Source: JAUIAI01 sp963732405 (GTDB lineage: Bacteria > Pseudomonadota > Gammaproteobacteria > Burkholderiales > Burkholderiaceae_E). Taken from it: 64,000 nt of DNA. Where the stretch lies: assembly GCA_963732405.1 (NCBI GenBank), contig CAVSZG010000001.1, positions 1,736,001 through 1,800,000 on the forward strand, read 5' to 3'. The position numbers and the translations under genes are program-made. The notes beneath the pieces are model-generated. The model was not told where the DNA came from. It made no database searches and saw nothing but the letters and a program-made list of their open reading frames with translations. Of the stretch, positions 34,193 to 43,507 are shown one piece after another (the first letter of the stretch is position 1; each line of letters opens with the position of its first letter).

Positions 34193-35380
34193 ATGAACCG
34201 AAGACTTTCAATGGGCCTGTTCTCGACCCTGGCGCTTCTTGCGACCTGGGCCAACGCAGCGGGCCCGTCGGCCGGCACGCCGGAGCACATGGTCGTGGGT
34301 GTCGACAACAAGGTTACCTGGGGCGCGGACGGGAAGGTCCAGTTGCTACCGCCGGGCAAAGATGCGGTGGTGATGGTCGACATCGGATCCGATCCGGCGA
34401 ACCCGAAGATCGTCGCAAGCCTGCCCTTGATGAACTCGATCTTCGGTCCGCCTACTAATCTCGCCATCACGCCCGATGGTCGAGTGGCGTTGGTGGCCAA
34501 CTCGATGGATTGGCTCCAGGACGGCACGAACTGGAAGGCGTCTCCCGACAACAAGCTGTATGTCATCGATCTCACGACCAGCCCGCCGTCGCATATCGAC
34601 ACGGTTTCGGTCGGCAAGCAGCCCTCGGGCATGTCGATCAATCGCGACGGCACCCTCGCGTTGATTGCGAATCGGGCCGACAACTCGATCAGCGTCCTGT
34701 CGATCAGTGGCAAGCAGGTCAAGCTAATCGACACGGTGGTGATCGGTGAAACGGTGGCGCATGTGGCATTTACGCCCGACGGCAAGCGTGCCATGGCGGC
34801 CAAATTTCCGGGACACAAGGTCGCGATGCTCGAGGTGGACGGTCAGAAAGTAAGCTACAACAAGCGTGACCTGGCCGTCGGTCTGTGGCCCTACAACCTG
34901 GCCATCGCACCGGACGGCCGGCTGGCGTTGACCGCCGACAACGGCAACAACGGCGGCTCCGATGGCAATGTCGATACGGTGTCGGTGATCGACCTGGAGG
35001 CCAAGCCCGAGCGCGTGATCGACAAGGTCGTCGTCGGCGACGCGCCGGAGGGCTTTGCAATCAGCCCGACAGGAAAACTGGCGGTCGCGGTGCTGCTGCG
35101 CGGCTCCAACAACGTGAAGACCGAGTTCTTCTACAACCGCAATGGCAGCGTCGTCGTACTCAAGATCGATGGCAAGAAGGTCACCAAGATCGGCGAGGTA
35201 GAGGTGCAGGGCCTGCCCGAAGGCGCCGTGTTCAGTCCGGACGGCAAGTGGCTTTATGTCGGCAATTTCATCGACGAAAACATCTCGGTGTTGCGCGTCG
35301 ATGGCGACATGGTGACCGACACGGGCAACGTACTGAAATTACCGGGTCGGCCGGCTTCGATGCGCGGACGATCGCAGTGA
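34193..35380 (+). CDS. Secreted YVTN-family beta-propeller protein
   Basis: The product is 395 residues. The N-terminal signal peptide (Leu-Phe-Ser-Thr-Leu-Ala-Leu-Leu-Ala) is followed by a cleavage-like Ala-Asn-Ala-Ala. The mature protein has seven or so blades with the pattern Ile-x-Pro-Asp-Gly-x-x-Ala-Leu-Val and Val-Ile-Asp-Leu, typical of YVTN/lactonase-like propellers. No catalytic motif is evident, so a binding or scaffold role is likely. It is trapped between two copies of the integrase 3' end and next to an asparaginase fragment, so it may have come in on a mobile unit. ATG at 34193 has CGGAGA upstream. Confidence 0.82.
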   Translation: MNRRLSMGLFSTLALLATWANAAGPSAGTPEHMVVGVDNKVTWGADGKVQLLPPGKDAVVMVDIGSDPANPKIVASLPLMNSIFGPPTNLAITPDGRVALVANSMDWLQDGTNWKASPDNKLYVIDLTTSPPSHIDTVSVGKQPSGMSINRDGTLALIANRADNSISVLSISGKQVKLIDTVVIGETVAHVAFTPDGKRAMAAKFPGHKVAMLEVDGQKVSYNKRDLAVGLWPYNLAIAPDGRLALTADNGNNGGSDGNVDTVSVIDLEAKPERVIDKVVVGDAPEGFAISPTGKLAVAVLLRGSNNVKTEFFYNRNGSVVVLKIDGKKVTKIGEVEVQGLPEGAVFSPDGKWLYVGNFIDENISVLRVDGDMVTDTGNVLKLPGRPASMRGRSQ

Positions 35381-35440
35381 GCGAACACCGACGTCGATCG
35401 GTCGTGGACGGGCGGCGTCGCCTGGAAACGCCTGGTGCGA

Positions 35441-35762
35441 TCAGCGGCGCTGGAGTTCGAACCTGAACGCCAGGTGACCGATTTCACGATTCATCGAGTT
35501 CATCATCTTCGGTCTGTGAAAGGAGCCTAGTCGATCCCGTGCCTGAGCAGCGCCGATCTGCAGTTGCTCGAGGACTTCCATGACGACCATGCCGGCCACG
35601 CTGGAATTTCCGTCTTCGACCTTTACTGAGATTCCCATCGCCCCGTGGGCTCCGAGGCGCTCGGTCTGATCCGAAGCACGCACACCAATGCCGTAACAAC
35701 CCTCGGTACCCTGTTTTCCGACCAGGACACCGCCGTATGCGTTCATGAGTTCGGTACAGAAG
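35441..35762 (-). pseudogene. C-terminal fragment of an L-asparaginase II gene
   Basis: The minus-strand frame reads Glu-Leu-Met-Asn-Ala-Tyr-Gly-Gly-Val-Leu-Val-Gly-Lys, Glu-Gly-Cys-Tyr-Gly-Ile-Gly and Gly-Ile-Ser-Val-Lys-Val-Glu-Asp-Gly-Asn. This is the conserved C-terminal half of the asparaginase II family, followed by a stop at 35441. The 5' half is absent because the frame runs into the integrase repeat at 35763. No promoter or start remains. Confidence 0.72.
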
Positions 35763-35959
35763 CGCGCCTGGGCGAGCAGTTGCGCCGCTTGTCGCCCCAT
35801 GCGCTGCGCCATGTGTTCGGCTCGCATGCGCTGGCCAACGGCGCGAGCCTGAAGGACGTGCAGGAGGCGTTGCGGCATTCGAATATCCGCACGACGAGTC
35901 TGTATGTGCATGCCGATCAGCGACAACGCCGGCGGCGGCTGGCGGCGACGTTTGGGTAG
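35763..35959 (+). repeat. 197-bp direct repeat, copy 2 (integrase 3' end fragment)
   Basis: A copy of 33714-33910 ending at the same stop codon. It encodes the HxxR box and Tyr nucleophile but lacks the Arg I region, so it cannot be a functional recombinase. It cuts the asparaginase fragment. Confidence 0.92.
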
Positions 35960-36098
35960 ACGGACCTTCCCGAAGCTTAGTCGCCTAGCGGGTGAATCGG
36001 CGACGTCGGCGCCACCGGTTGAAGGGTGGGGCGCCGCACCGTGAGAGGGTGAATCCGTTCATCGACCATCAATACAACCAATACAACCGTCGACTTTC

Positions 36099-36127
36099 TT
36101 GACACCTTCCTTGGCGTCCCCTAATAT
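36099..36127 (+). promoter_or_regulatory. Near-consensus sigma70 promoter of the NACHT-WD40 gene
   Basis: TTGACA (36099-36104), exactly 17 bp, then TAATAT (36122-36127). The ATG is at 36154 after GAGG. This is one of the best promoters in the window and implies high basal expression. ATACAACCA-type repeats lie just upstream (36072-36088). Confidence 0.8.
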
Positions 36128-36153
36128 CGCGCTGAACGTCAGCGAGGTCGCCC

Positions 36154-39100
36154 ATGGCTCTGTCCGCCAATCGAACCATCCTCAACAAGTCGGCCTTCCA
36201 GAATGCGCTGGCCAAGCTCACTGACGAACTCACGCCGGCCACCCGCGAGGCCGCCGACAAGCTCCTGGCGTTGATGGACCTCGAGGGCCGGGTATCGGTC
36301 GCGGCGGCGCACGCCGCGCTGTTCCCGTTTGCTGATACCCGGAGCGCCTCCGCCCAACTCAGCAAACTGCTCAAGGCGGTCGAAGGCGCGGCCAACCGTA
36401 GCCAGTACGACTTCACGGTGACCTACCAGGGAGCAAAGTCCCAGGGCGCGCAGGCTCGGCATCTCGTCTTCCAGTCGCTACCGGTCAATACCGACATCGC
36501 CAGCGACCTGTCGGCGACGGAGAAGGAACCACGGGGCGTCGAACCGTACGGCGTCCCGATGGATAGGCCCGATGTCTTGCTGCTGACATTCAACCAACAC
36601 GAGTGGCGGGAACTGCGCGAGCGCTTTTCGCCCGGCGACGGTCCGCCATCGCGATGGCCCGACGTCGATCTGCCAACCGATGACCTGGGCCTGCATGGCG
36701 GCGTTCGGGTGGCGCATTGCCATACCGCGCAGGGTGGCAAGCGCACCGTGCGTGATGTGGGTGATCTGGTCCAGCAGCTCGCTCCGCGATACGTGATCGC
36801 TGTGGGCATCGCCTTCGGCGTGGACGAGACCAAGCAGCGGATCGGCAATGTGCTCGCGAGTGAATTCGTCGTCGATTACGAACATAGCAAGGTACCTCGC
36901 GACGGCGACATCATCCTGCGGGGCGATCGACCACGAGCGAGCAGGAAGCTCTTGCACGAGCTCAAATACGTCAACTGCCATCAACAACAGGCTGTCGATT
37001 GGCCTCACCTTGAGTTTGGCGGCCTGCTCTCCGGCGAAAAATTGGTCGATAATCTGAACTATCGCGACAGTCTGGTGCGCTTGGCGAACCAGGGTGACAT
37101 CGTCGGGGGAGAGATGGAAGCCGCTGGCCTGGCGATCGCACTGGAGGGCAAGCCCATCGATTGGATCGTCATCAAGGCCATTTGCGACTTTGCCGACGGC
37201 AACAAGCGCAAGAACAAGGAAGAGAACCAACGCCACGCGGCCCAGAATGCCGCCCTAATCGTCAAGGCCTTGATCGACGGCAGGGGGCTGGCCGACACAA
37301 CCGACGAGCGATCAGCGCTTGGGAATATCGCACGTCCCCGGCCGATGCAGCCCGTCGCGATCCCAGGGGCCGATGACGGTGTCGGCCAGACGGTAGCCGA
37401 GTCGGTAGGCTTCACGCACTGGAAGGACTTCGACTATGGCTTCGACGATTCCTTCGTCAACAACGATGACGCCCCCACCAACACCGGTACCGCGACCGCA
37501 TTAGGCACCGCCCAGCGCGACACCATCGACGACAGCAACGATCCCAAGGGCATCGCAGCCATCCCCGACATCGTGGCCTGGCTTCAGCGCCCCAATGCGC
37601 CGCCACTGTACGCGGTGCTGGGCGAATACGGCATGGGCAAGACCTTCACCTGTCAGCGCGCCACCGCGCAGATCACGCAGCGGCGCAAGCAGGGCGAGGC
37701 CCTGCCGCAGGCTATCTACCTCGATCTGCGCAAGGTCGCCACCGCGCAAGCCCCCGACGACAAACTGAACCGGCGCGGACATGTGCCCACCCTGGACGAG
37801 GTGATCACCGACTGCATGCGCCATGGGGTGCTGACCGGCGCGGGGGCTACGCCCACGGTCGACGATGTGTGGGCGGCTATTGATGGCGGGGCCGTGGTGT
37901 TCTTCGACGGCCTGGACGAAGTGCTCAATCTGCTCAATGAGCGCCAGGGCCTGATCTTCACCGCCAACCTGCTGCGCCTGCATACCGAAGCGGTTCAGCG
38001 GGCCCGTCTGCACGGTGAACATAGCCGCGCCGCGCAGGTGCGGCTGGTGGTGTCTTGCCGCACCCAGTTTTTTAGGAGTCTGCTCGAACAGAACCAGCAT
38101 CTGACCGGCGAATGGCGCGGCGCACATGACGAATCCGCCTTTCGAGCGCTGCTGATGTTGCCGTTCAGCGACGAACAGATTCGCGCTTACCTGGCGGCGA
38201 TTTTCCCGAACGAGGATGTGCAGGGTTTGCTCAACACCATCGCCTCGGTGCACAACCTGCGCGAGATGGCGGGTCGGCCTTTCACCTTGAAACTAATCAC
38301 GCGCTTCCTACCGCGCATCGAACAATGGCGCGCACAAGGTCGCAAGGTCAGCGGCGCGACCCTGTATCGCGAGGTGGCGCAGGACTGGTTGATGCGGGAT
38401 AAGAACAAGCAGCATTTTCGGCTCGAGGACAAGCTGCAGCTCGCGACCGACCTGGCGGTACGCCTGTGGCGCGAGGGCCAGCGCGGACTAACAGCGACCG
38501 AACTGGAACTGTGGCTCGGCGGTTGGCTCGCCGAACAAGACCCACGGGCCGAATTCCACGGCAAGCCGCGGGAGTTGCTGCAGGAAGACTTGCGCAATGC
38601 GACCTTCTTGAAGCGAGCGGACGGCCAGAACGCTCGCGACAGCCGCTTTCAGTTTGCGCACAGCTCGCTGCAAGAGTTCCTGCTGGCTAACCACTTGTTC
38701 GGTGCGCTCGATCCCGGTCGTGGTGACGATGCAGAGGCGTTGCGTCAAGCCTGGTCGTTGCCGCCGCTCAGCACGGAGACGCTGGACTTTTTCGGTCAGT
38801 TGCTCGACGAAGCGGTCGATTCGACCGATCGCCTGCGCCGCCTGGGTCAATTGCGCGCACCGTATACCCCACAAGCCAGTGAACTGCTGATGCGCTACGC
38901 GCAGCATGCGTATGAGGGCGGCCTGCCATCGCCGTCGGTTGTGGGCATTGATCTGTCCGGCGCGGCACTCAAGGGATGGCATTTCGGCTGCCGGGTCGAA
39001 CCACCCTATGTCGACGCACCGGCCCAACCGCGGCTGGACCTGACCGGTGCGCGCTTCGACGGTGCCAATCTTCGGCGCAGTCGGTTCTGGTATGTGCGAC

Positions 39101-41214
39101 TGGATGGTGCGAGCTTTGCGAACTGCCGTGCCGCACAAGCCGAATGGCTGGATTGCACGAGCACCGGCGCGAACTGGTCCAACGCTGAGTTGGCCGGATC
39201 CGTGACCCGGCCCATACAACCCGCGTCGCATCCCAAGCTGGCTAACGGTGCTGCGTTGTCGATCGTTAGCACAGGCCATTCGGACCGAATCGAAGGCTGC
39301 GCGATCACGGGCGACGGCACGCGCGTGGTCTCGGCGGGCCATGATGGCACGGTGCGGCTGTGGGATACGGCCACCGGCGAGTGCCTGCGCGTGATGACCG
39401 GACATGAGGGCGGGGTCACTAGCTGCGCGATCACGTGCGACGCCGCGCGCGTGGCCTCGGCGGGCCATGACGGCACGGTGCGGCTGTGGGATACGGCCAG
39501 CGGCGAGTGCCTGCGCGTGATGACCGGGCATAGGGGCGAGGTCAGAAGCTGCGCGATCACAGGCGACGGCACGCGCCTGGTCTCGGCCGGCGCTGATGGC
39601 ACGGTGCGGCTGTGGAATACGGCCAGCGGCGAGTGCCTGCGCGTGATGACCGGGCATGAGAGCAAGGTCGCTAGCTGCGCGATCACGGGCGACGGCACGC
39701 GCGTGGTCTCGACCGGCGCTGATGGCACGGTGCGGCTGTGGAATACGGCCAGCGGCGAGTGCCTGCGCGTGATGACCGGGCATAGGGGCGAGGTCAGAAG
39801 CTGCGCGATCACGGGCGACGGCACGCGCGTGGCCTCGGCCGGCGATGATGGCACGGTGCGGCTGTGGGATACGGCCAGCGGCGAGTGCCTGCGCGTGATG
39901 ACCGGGCATGAGCGCTGGGTCACTAGCTGCGTGATCACGGGCGACGGCACGCGCGTGGTCTCGGCCGGCGCTGATCCCACGGTGCGGCTGTGGGATACGG
40001 CCAGCGGCGAGTGCCTGTGGATGACGACCGGGCATAAGGGCGAGGTCAGAAGCTGCGCGATCACGGGTGACGGCACGCGCGTAGTCGCGGCCGGCGCTGA
40101 TCCCACGGTGCTTCTGTGGGATACGGCCAGCGGCGAGTGCCTGCGCGTGATGACCGGGCATGAGAGCAAGGTCGCTAGCTGCGCGATCACGGGCGACGGC
40201 ACGCGCGTGGTCTCGACCGGCCTTGAAGGCACGGTGCGGCTGTGGGATACGGCCAGCGGCGGGTGCCTGCGCGTGATGACCGAGCATAAGGGCGTTTTCG
40301 CTAGCTGCGCGATCACGGGTGACGGCACGCGCGTGGTCTCGGCCGGATGGGATTGCAGGGTGCGGCTGTGGGATACGGCCAGCGGCGAGTGCCTGCGCGT
40401 GATGACCGGGCATAGGGCCGGGGTCACTAGCTGCGCGATCACGGGTGACGGCACGCGCGTGGTCTCGGCCGGCCTTGAAGGCACGGTGCGGCTGTGGGAT
40501 ACGGCCAGCGGCGAGTGCCTGCGCGTGATGACCGAGCATAAGGGCTGGGTCAAGGGCTGCGCGATCACGAGCGACGGCACGCGCGTGGTCTCGACCACCG
40601 ATGATGGCAGGGTGCGGCTGTGGGATACGGCCAGCGGCGAGTGCCTGCGCGTGATGACCGGGCATAAGAGCGTGGTCACTAGCTGCGCGATCACGGGCGG
40701 CGGCACGCGCGTGGTCTCGGCCGGATGGGATGGCACGGTGCGGCTGTGGGATACGGCCAGCGGCGAGTGCCTGCGCGTAATGACCGAGCATATGGGCTGG
40801 GTCAAGGGCTGCGCGATCACGGGCGACGGCACGCGCGTGGTCTCGGCCGGCGCTGATGGCACGGTGCGGCTGTGGGATACGGCCAGCGGCGAGTGCCTGC
40901 GCGTGATGAGCGGGCATAGGGGCGAGGTCAGAAGCTGCGCGATCACGGGTGACGGCACGCGCGTGGTCTCGGCCGGCGCTGATCGCACGGTGCGGCTGTG
41001 GGATACGGCCAGCGGCGAGTGCCTGCGCCAGACCTTGGCCGGCGAATTACGCGCCTTTGCGACATACGACAGCATCGTCGGCCGTCTCGACTATGCCGAA
41101 GGCAGCGCGTGGCGGTACTGGGCTTGGCAAGGTTTTGACGTCGACGGACGGCCAACGCACTGGCCCCTCGATGCGGTGCCTGGCGTGGTGATCAAACCGT
41201 GGCGCTGGGGTTAA
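36154..41214 (+). CDS. Nucleosidase-NACHT-pentapeptide-WD40 STAND protein, bacterial NLR-like
   Basis: The product is 1,686 residues. Residues 1-80 form a helical domain of unknown type. About 135-385 is a phosphorylase/nucleosidase-like domain (Gly-Gly-Glu320-Met-Glu322 and Cys-Asp345-Phe-Ala-Asp are the substrate residues). A NACHT/STAND ATPase follows, with Walker A Gly490-Glu-Tyr-Gly-Met-Gly-Lys-Thr, a Phe-Phe-Asp-Gly-Leu-Asp-Glu Walker B near 582 and Ser-Cys-Arg as sensor. Then come helical repeats, a short pentapeptide-repeat stretch (about 930-1030) and 14 WD40 repeats. Known relatives sense phage proteins through the C-terminal repeats and fire the N-terminal effector. Here the effector would cleave nucleosides or nucleotides. 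It has its own promoter and no operon partner. The architecture mirrors fungal incompatibility receptors. Confidence 0.88.
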   Translation: MALSANRTILNKSAFQNALAKLTDELTPATREAADKLLALMDLEGRVSVAAAHAALFPFADTRSASAQLSKLLKAVEGAANRSQYDFTVTYQGAKSQGAQARHLVFQSLPVNTDIASDLSATEKEPRGVEPYGVPMDRPDVLLLTFNQHEWRELRERFSPGDGPPSRWPDVDLPTDDLGLHGGVRVAHCHTAQGGKRTVRDVGDLVQQLAPRYVIAVGIAFGVDETKQRIGNVLASEFVVDYEHSKVPRDGDIILRGDRPRASRKLLHELKYVNCHQQQAVDWPHLEFGGLLSGEKLVDNLNYRDSLVRLANQGDIVGGEMEAAGLAIALEGKPIDWIVIKAICDFADGNKRKNKEENQRHAAQNAALIVKALIDGRGLADTTDERSALGNIARPRPMQPVAIPGADDGVGQTVAESVGFTHWKDFDYGFDDSFVNNDDAPTNTGTATALGTAQRDTIDDSNDPKGIAAIPDIVAWLQRPNAPPLYAVLGEYGMGKTFTCQRATAQITQRRKQGEALPQAIYLDLRKVATAQAPDDKLNRRGHVPTLDEVITDCMRHGVLTGAGATPTVDDVWAAIDGGAVVFFDGLDEVLNLLNERQGLIFTANLLRLHTEAVQRARLHGEHSRAAQVRLVVSCRTQFFRSLLEQNQHLTGEWRGAHDESAFRALLMLPFSDEQIRAYLAAIFPNEDVQGLLNTIASVHNLREMAGRPFTLKLITRFLPRIEQWRAQGRKVSGATLYREVAQDWLMRDKNKQHFRLEDKLQLATDLAVRLWREGQRGLTATELELWLGGWLAEQDPRAEFHGKPRELLQEDLRNATFLKRADGQNARDSRFQFAHSSLQEFLLANHLFGALDPGRGDDAEALRQAWSLPPLSTETLDFFGQLLDEAVDSTDRLRRLGQLRAPYTPQASELLMRYAQHAYEGGLPSPSVVGIDLSGAALKGWHFGCRVEPPYVDAPAQPRLDLTGARFDGANLRRSRFWYVRLDGASFANCRAAQAEWLDCTSTGANWSNAELAGSVTRPIQPASHPKLANGAALSIVSTGHSDRIEGCAITGDGTRVVSAGHDGTVRLWDTATGECLRVMTGHEGGVTSCAITCDAARVASAGHDGTVRLWDTASGECLRVMTGHRGEVRSCAITGDGTRLVSAGADGTVRLWNTASGECLRVMTGHESKVASCAITGDGTRVVSTGADGTVRLWNTASGECLRVMTGHRGEVRSCAITGDGTRVASAGDDGTVRLWDTASGECLRVMTGHERWVTSCVITGDGTRVVSAGADPTVRLWDTASGECLWMTTGHKGEVRSCAITGDGTRVVAAGADPTVLLWDTASGECLRVMTGHESKVASCAITGDGTRVVSTGLEGTVRLWDTASGGCLRVMTEHKGVFASCAITGDGTRVVSAGWDCRVRLWDTASGECLRVMTGHRAGVTSCAITGDGTRVVSAGLEGTVRLWDTASGECLRVMTEHKGWVKGCAITSDGTRVVSTTDDGRVRLWDTASGECLRVMTGHKSVVTSCAITGGGTRVVSAGWDGTVRLWDTASGECLRVMTEHMGWVKGCAITGDGTRVVSAGADGTVRLWDTASGECLRVMSGHRGEVRSCAITGDGTRVVSAGADRTVRLWDTASGECLRQTLAGELRAFATYDSIVGRLDYAEGSAWRYWAWQGFDVDGRPTHWPLDAVPGVVIKPWRWG
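39274..41037 (+). repeat. Fourteen 126-bp tandem repeats encoding WD40 units
   Basis: Units of 126 bp are nearly identical, with fixed Ser-Cys-Ala-Ile-Thr-Gly-Asp-Gly-Thr-Arg and Thr-Val-Arg-Leu-Trp-Asp-Thr-Ala blocks. Variation concentrates in the three residues after Gly-His and the two next, and in Ala-Gly-x-Asp-x. Variant groups recur (Arg-Gly-Glu at units 3, 5 and 14; Glu-Ser-Lys at 4 and 8), as expected from unit shuffling. Confidence 0.95.
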
Positions 41215-41408
41215 ACCCAGCGTTCCCGATGGGCTGCTGCGCGCTCCGATTCGATGCGGTGGTGGATTGTCGAGGGGCAGTCTTGTACGATCCCACTGAT
41301 CGAATTAGCCAACATCTGCCTGACCATAACCGACAAGCTTTTACTAGATTTACGTCGATTTCATTCGTTAAAATTCCGCTAAGTGACTTCTAGACATCCA
41401 AGCCGATC

Positions 41409-42728
41409 TTGAACTTCTCACAAGCAACCCTCGATCGATTCTTGGACGTTCTTCCAAAGAGTCTACTTGCGAAGCGCCTTGACGAGATCTCTGATTTTCT
41501 GCCGACTTACCCAGAATTTATTGGCCCTGTCGTCAGACGTCGATACCTTGAAATTCTGCTCCTTTCCTATGTGCCTAGCTGCCCGGCCAAGGTTCGCGCT
41601 AGATTTAGAAAGTGGGCCCCAAATAAAAGACGCTTGTTTGACTTCATTGAATGCTTTGAATGGGTTCGGTGTCGAATTAATTCCAAAAAATCACGCGATC
41701 GATTCGAGCGTAGGCTGCGAGATGCGCTATTTGGGCAAGAACAGGGCCTTCTGCCTCTTGAGTTCGAACTACGAATTCTGTCGAGCCTGAGAGCGAAACA
41801 TTTCTCGGTAGGGTTGAATGACTATGAGAATCGGAGGGGGTTTGATTTTCTCGCAATCAACGGTTCCGAGTGCATTGAAGTCGAATGCAAACTGGTCGCG
41901 GACGATACCGGTACCGGACTGAAGCTAATAAGTGCAGCGAATTGGGCAAAGAAAACAAAAGATGCATACGCACAGCATTGTCTGACTCACGACACCTTGG
42001 CAATCGTTCATCTAGATTTATCGGCAAGGAGGGAGGCGTCCGACGACGACGTTTCGCTAGTTGCCAGTCTAATCAATCAAAGTTTGATAGCGGGGTCCGC
42101 GGTCTCACGTGGCGGCATAACAATTAACTACGTTCGAGGTTCCGACGAGCTTCTGATCTTGTTGCGAACATTCGAGAGCGACCACGGAAAAATACGGGCT
42201 ATCGAAAACGAACGAGTTCAGGGTTTTCTCCGGACGAGTTTGGAGAATGAGTGCAAGATTCCGTCCAGATGTTTTATCGCTCCAACTGATGTGGCTCCAG
42301 GACATAAGCTGGTGGTCGCCATAAGTGCATCTTCATACGGAAATCGCACCAGATCCATCGCAGAAACACTAATCGATGAAGCGAATCGTCAATTTACAGG
42401 AACGCGAAAAGCAATCCTTAATGTCATGCTTTCCGGCGCGTCGAACGACCACATTATGGCGATGGCTTATGGCTCGAATGAGCAAGCTAGCCCAGTCGAT
42501 TTTATCCGTCTTGATGATCTCAAACAACGCCTCTCTCAACGAAGCGGGTTACAGCATTTTCGTGAAATCTGGCTCCATTCTGGAATTCCGGTTGTCGACG
42601 ACTCCGCTATCGAAGTGAACGCCGAGGCTCTTGCCTGGGCCAGCGTTGGTGTACTCAATCAATCGCCTGAATCCGGTTTGACATTGCGAGCCCCTTTCGC
42701 GCCGAAGATATTTCCACCAACTGGTTGA
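41409..42728 (+). CDS. Putative PD-(D/E)xK nuclease-like protein
   Basis: The product is 439 residues, probably from a TTG start because no ATG gives the full frame. The central region Phe-Asp146-Phe-Leu ... Ile-Glu-Val-Glu159-Cys-Lys161 fits the Asp-x12-Glu-x-Lys active site of restriction-endonuclease-like folds. The rest is novel to me. Composition is visibly AT-richer than the NACHT gene 195 bp upstream, so it was acquired separately. A two-helix membrane protein gene lies 283 bp downstream. Possible roles are a defence nuclease or part of a two-gene system. The call rests on one motif. Confidence 0.5.
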   Translation: MNFSQATLDRFLDVLPKSLLAKRLDEISDFLPTYPEFIGPVVRRRYLEILLLSYVPSCPAKVRARFRKWAPNKRRLFDFIECFEWVRCRINSKKSRDRFERRLRDALFGQEQGLLPLEFELRILSSLRAKHFSVGLNDYENRRGFDFLAINGSECIEVECKLVADDTGTGLKLISAANWAKKTKDAYAQHCLTHDTLAIVHLDLSARREASDDDVSLVASLINQSLIAGSAVSRGGITINYVRGSDELLILLRTFESDHGKIRAIENERVQGFLRTSLENECKIPSRCFIAPTDVAPGHKLVVAISASSYGNRTRSIAETLIDEANRQFTGTRKAILNVMLSGASNDHIMAMAYGSNEQASPVDFIRLDDLKQRLSQRSGLQHFREIWLHSGIPVVDDSAIEVNAEALAWASVGVLNQSPESGLTLRAPFAPKIFPPTG

Positions 42729-43011
42729 TCGGCGCGAATCAATGCGAGAATCCTTAGTTGAATACAGAAGTGTCCCCCGGAAATTTGAACAGTGCAATAA
42801 GCAGGCTGCCTGCGGACCTTCATGCATCACTGCGTGTATTCGATGCCGTAATCGCATGCACTATGCGCGTAACGTGCGACACGAACGCCCTAGAAACGAC
42901 TCGCCAGCTTCGTCAACGATCTGCTACCACATCTCTGAGCGCCGGCATGAGCGAAGCACTGCCTGATTGAATGCGAACGTACAGGGCAAATTGCCTAGAC
43001 GGAGCATAAGA

Positions 43012-43419
43012 ATGATCGACCGAATTATCAACTTATTCGTCCTCGGATCTATAACGGCGATGTTCTTAGTGCTCGGCAATGGGCTACGCGATGCCTGGGA
43101 AAGATCCGAGCCATGGGACCTGGAATGGGAAGTGAAGGCTGGCAGGCCAGTTCCCTACCAAGCAGATCGATTGCTTACGGCAATTCGCAACGCCAAAGCG
43201 GTTGGTGAGACCGCCGATGCAATGACTCTTCAAGGTGCGCTCGAGTCCGACTACACGGCTACTGGAGCCGTACTCGAACGGTTAACCAGACAAGAGCTCA
43301 TTGCAGTTTCCATTTCGGTTCTGCCTTACATCCTTGCTGTGATCGTTCTACTGTCTACAAATTACGTCCGTCACGGTGAAATTCGCATCTGGAATCGTAA
43401 ATCGATGAGCGAAGGATAA
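43012..43419 (+). CDS. Small two-helix membrane protein
   Basis: The product is 135 residues. An N-terminal membrane helix (about residues 8-24) and a C-terminal helix (about 103-122) flank a soluble loop of about 80 residues containing Trp-Asp-Leu-Glu-Trp. The ATG at 43012 follows GGAG with 7-base spacing, while an upstream TTG lacks one. It shares AT-rich composition with the nuclease-like gene. The gap 42729-43011 contains no supported gene. Function unknown. Confidence 0.6.
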   Translation: MIDRIINLFVLGSITAMFLVLGNGLRDAWERSEPWDLEWEVKAGRPVPYQADRLLTAIRNAKAVGETADAMTLQGALESDYTATGAVLERLTRQELIAVSISVLPYILAVIVLLSTNYVRHGEIRIWNRKSMSEG

Positions 43420-43507
43420 TTCGCGTCATCGGCTTCACTCGTCTCTCAATCCGTTCGATCATGATTCCTAGAGAAAGTAAAAGTTTCCGGCCGTGATGGT
43501 GAAAGTG

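Noticed and set aside
39274..41037. Repeat array considered as a CRISPR or satellite
   Set aside because: Units are 126 bp, contiguous and in frame with a WD40 protein. There are no spacers.
38488..41075. Two long minus-strand frames (about 810 and 690 codons) across the WD40 region
   Set aside because: They are shadows of the 126-bp repeats: the repeat length is a multiple of three, so antisense frames stay open and give only repetitive His/Arg/Ala or Ser/Thr/Pro peptides with no start signals.
42742..42970. Small plus-strand frames between the nuclease-like and membrane genes
   Set aside because: They overlap each other in different frames, lack ribosome sites and show no recognisable domain.
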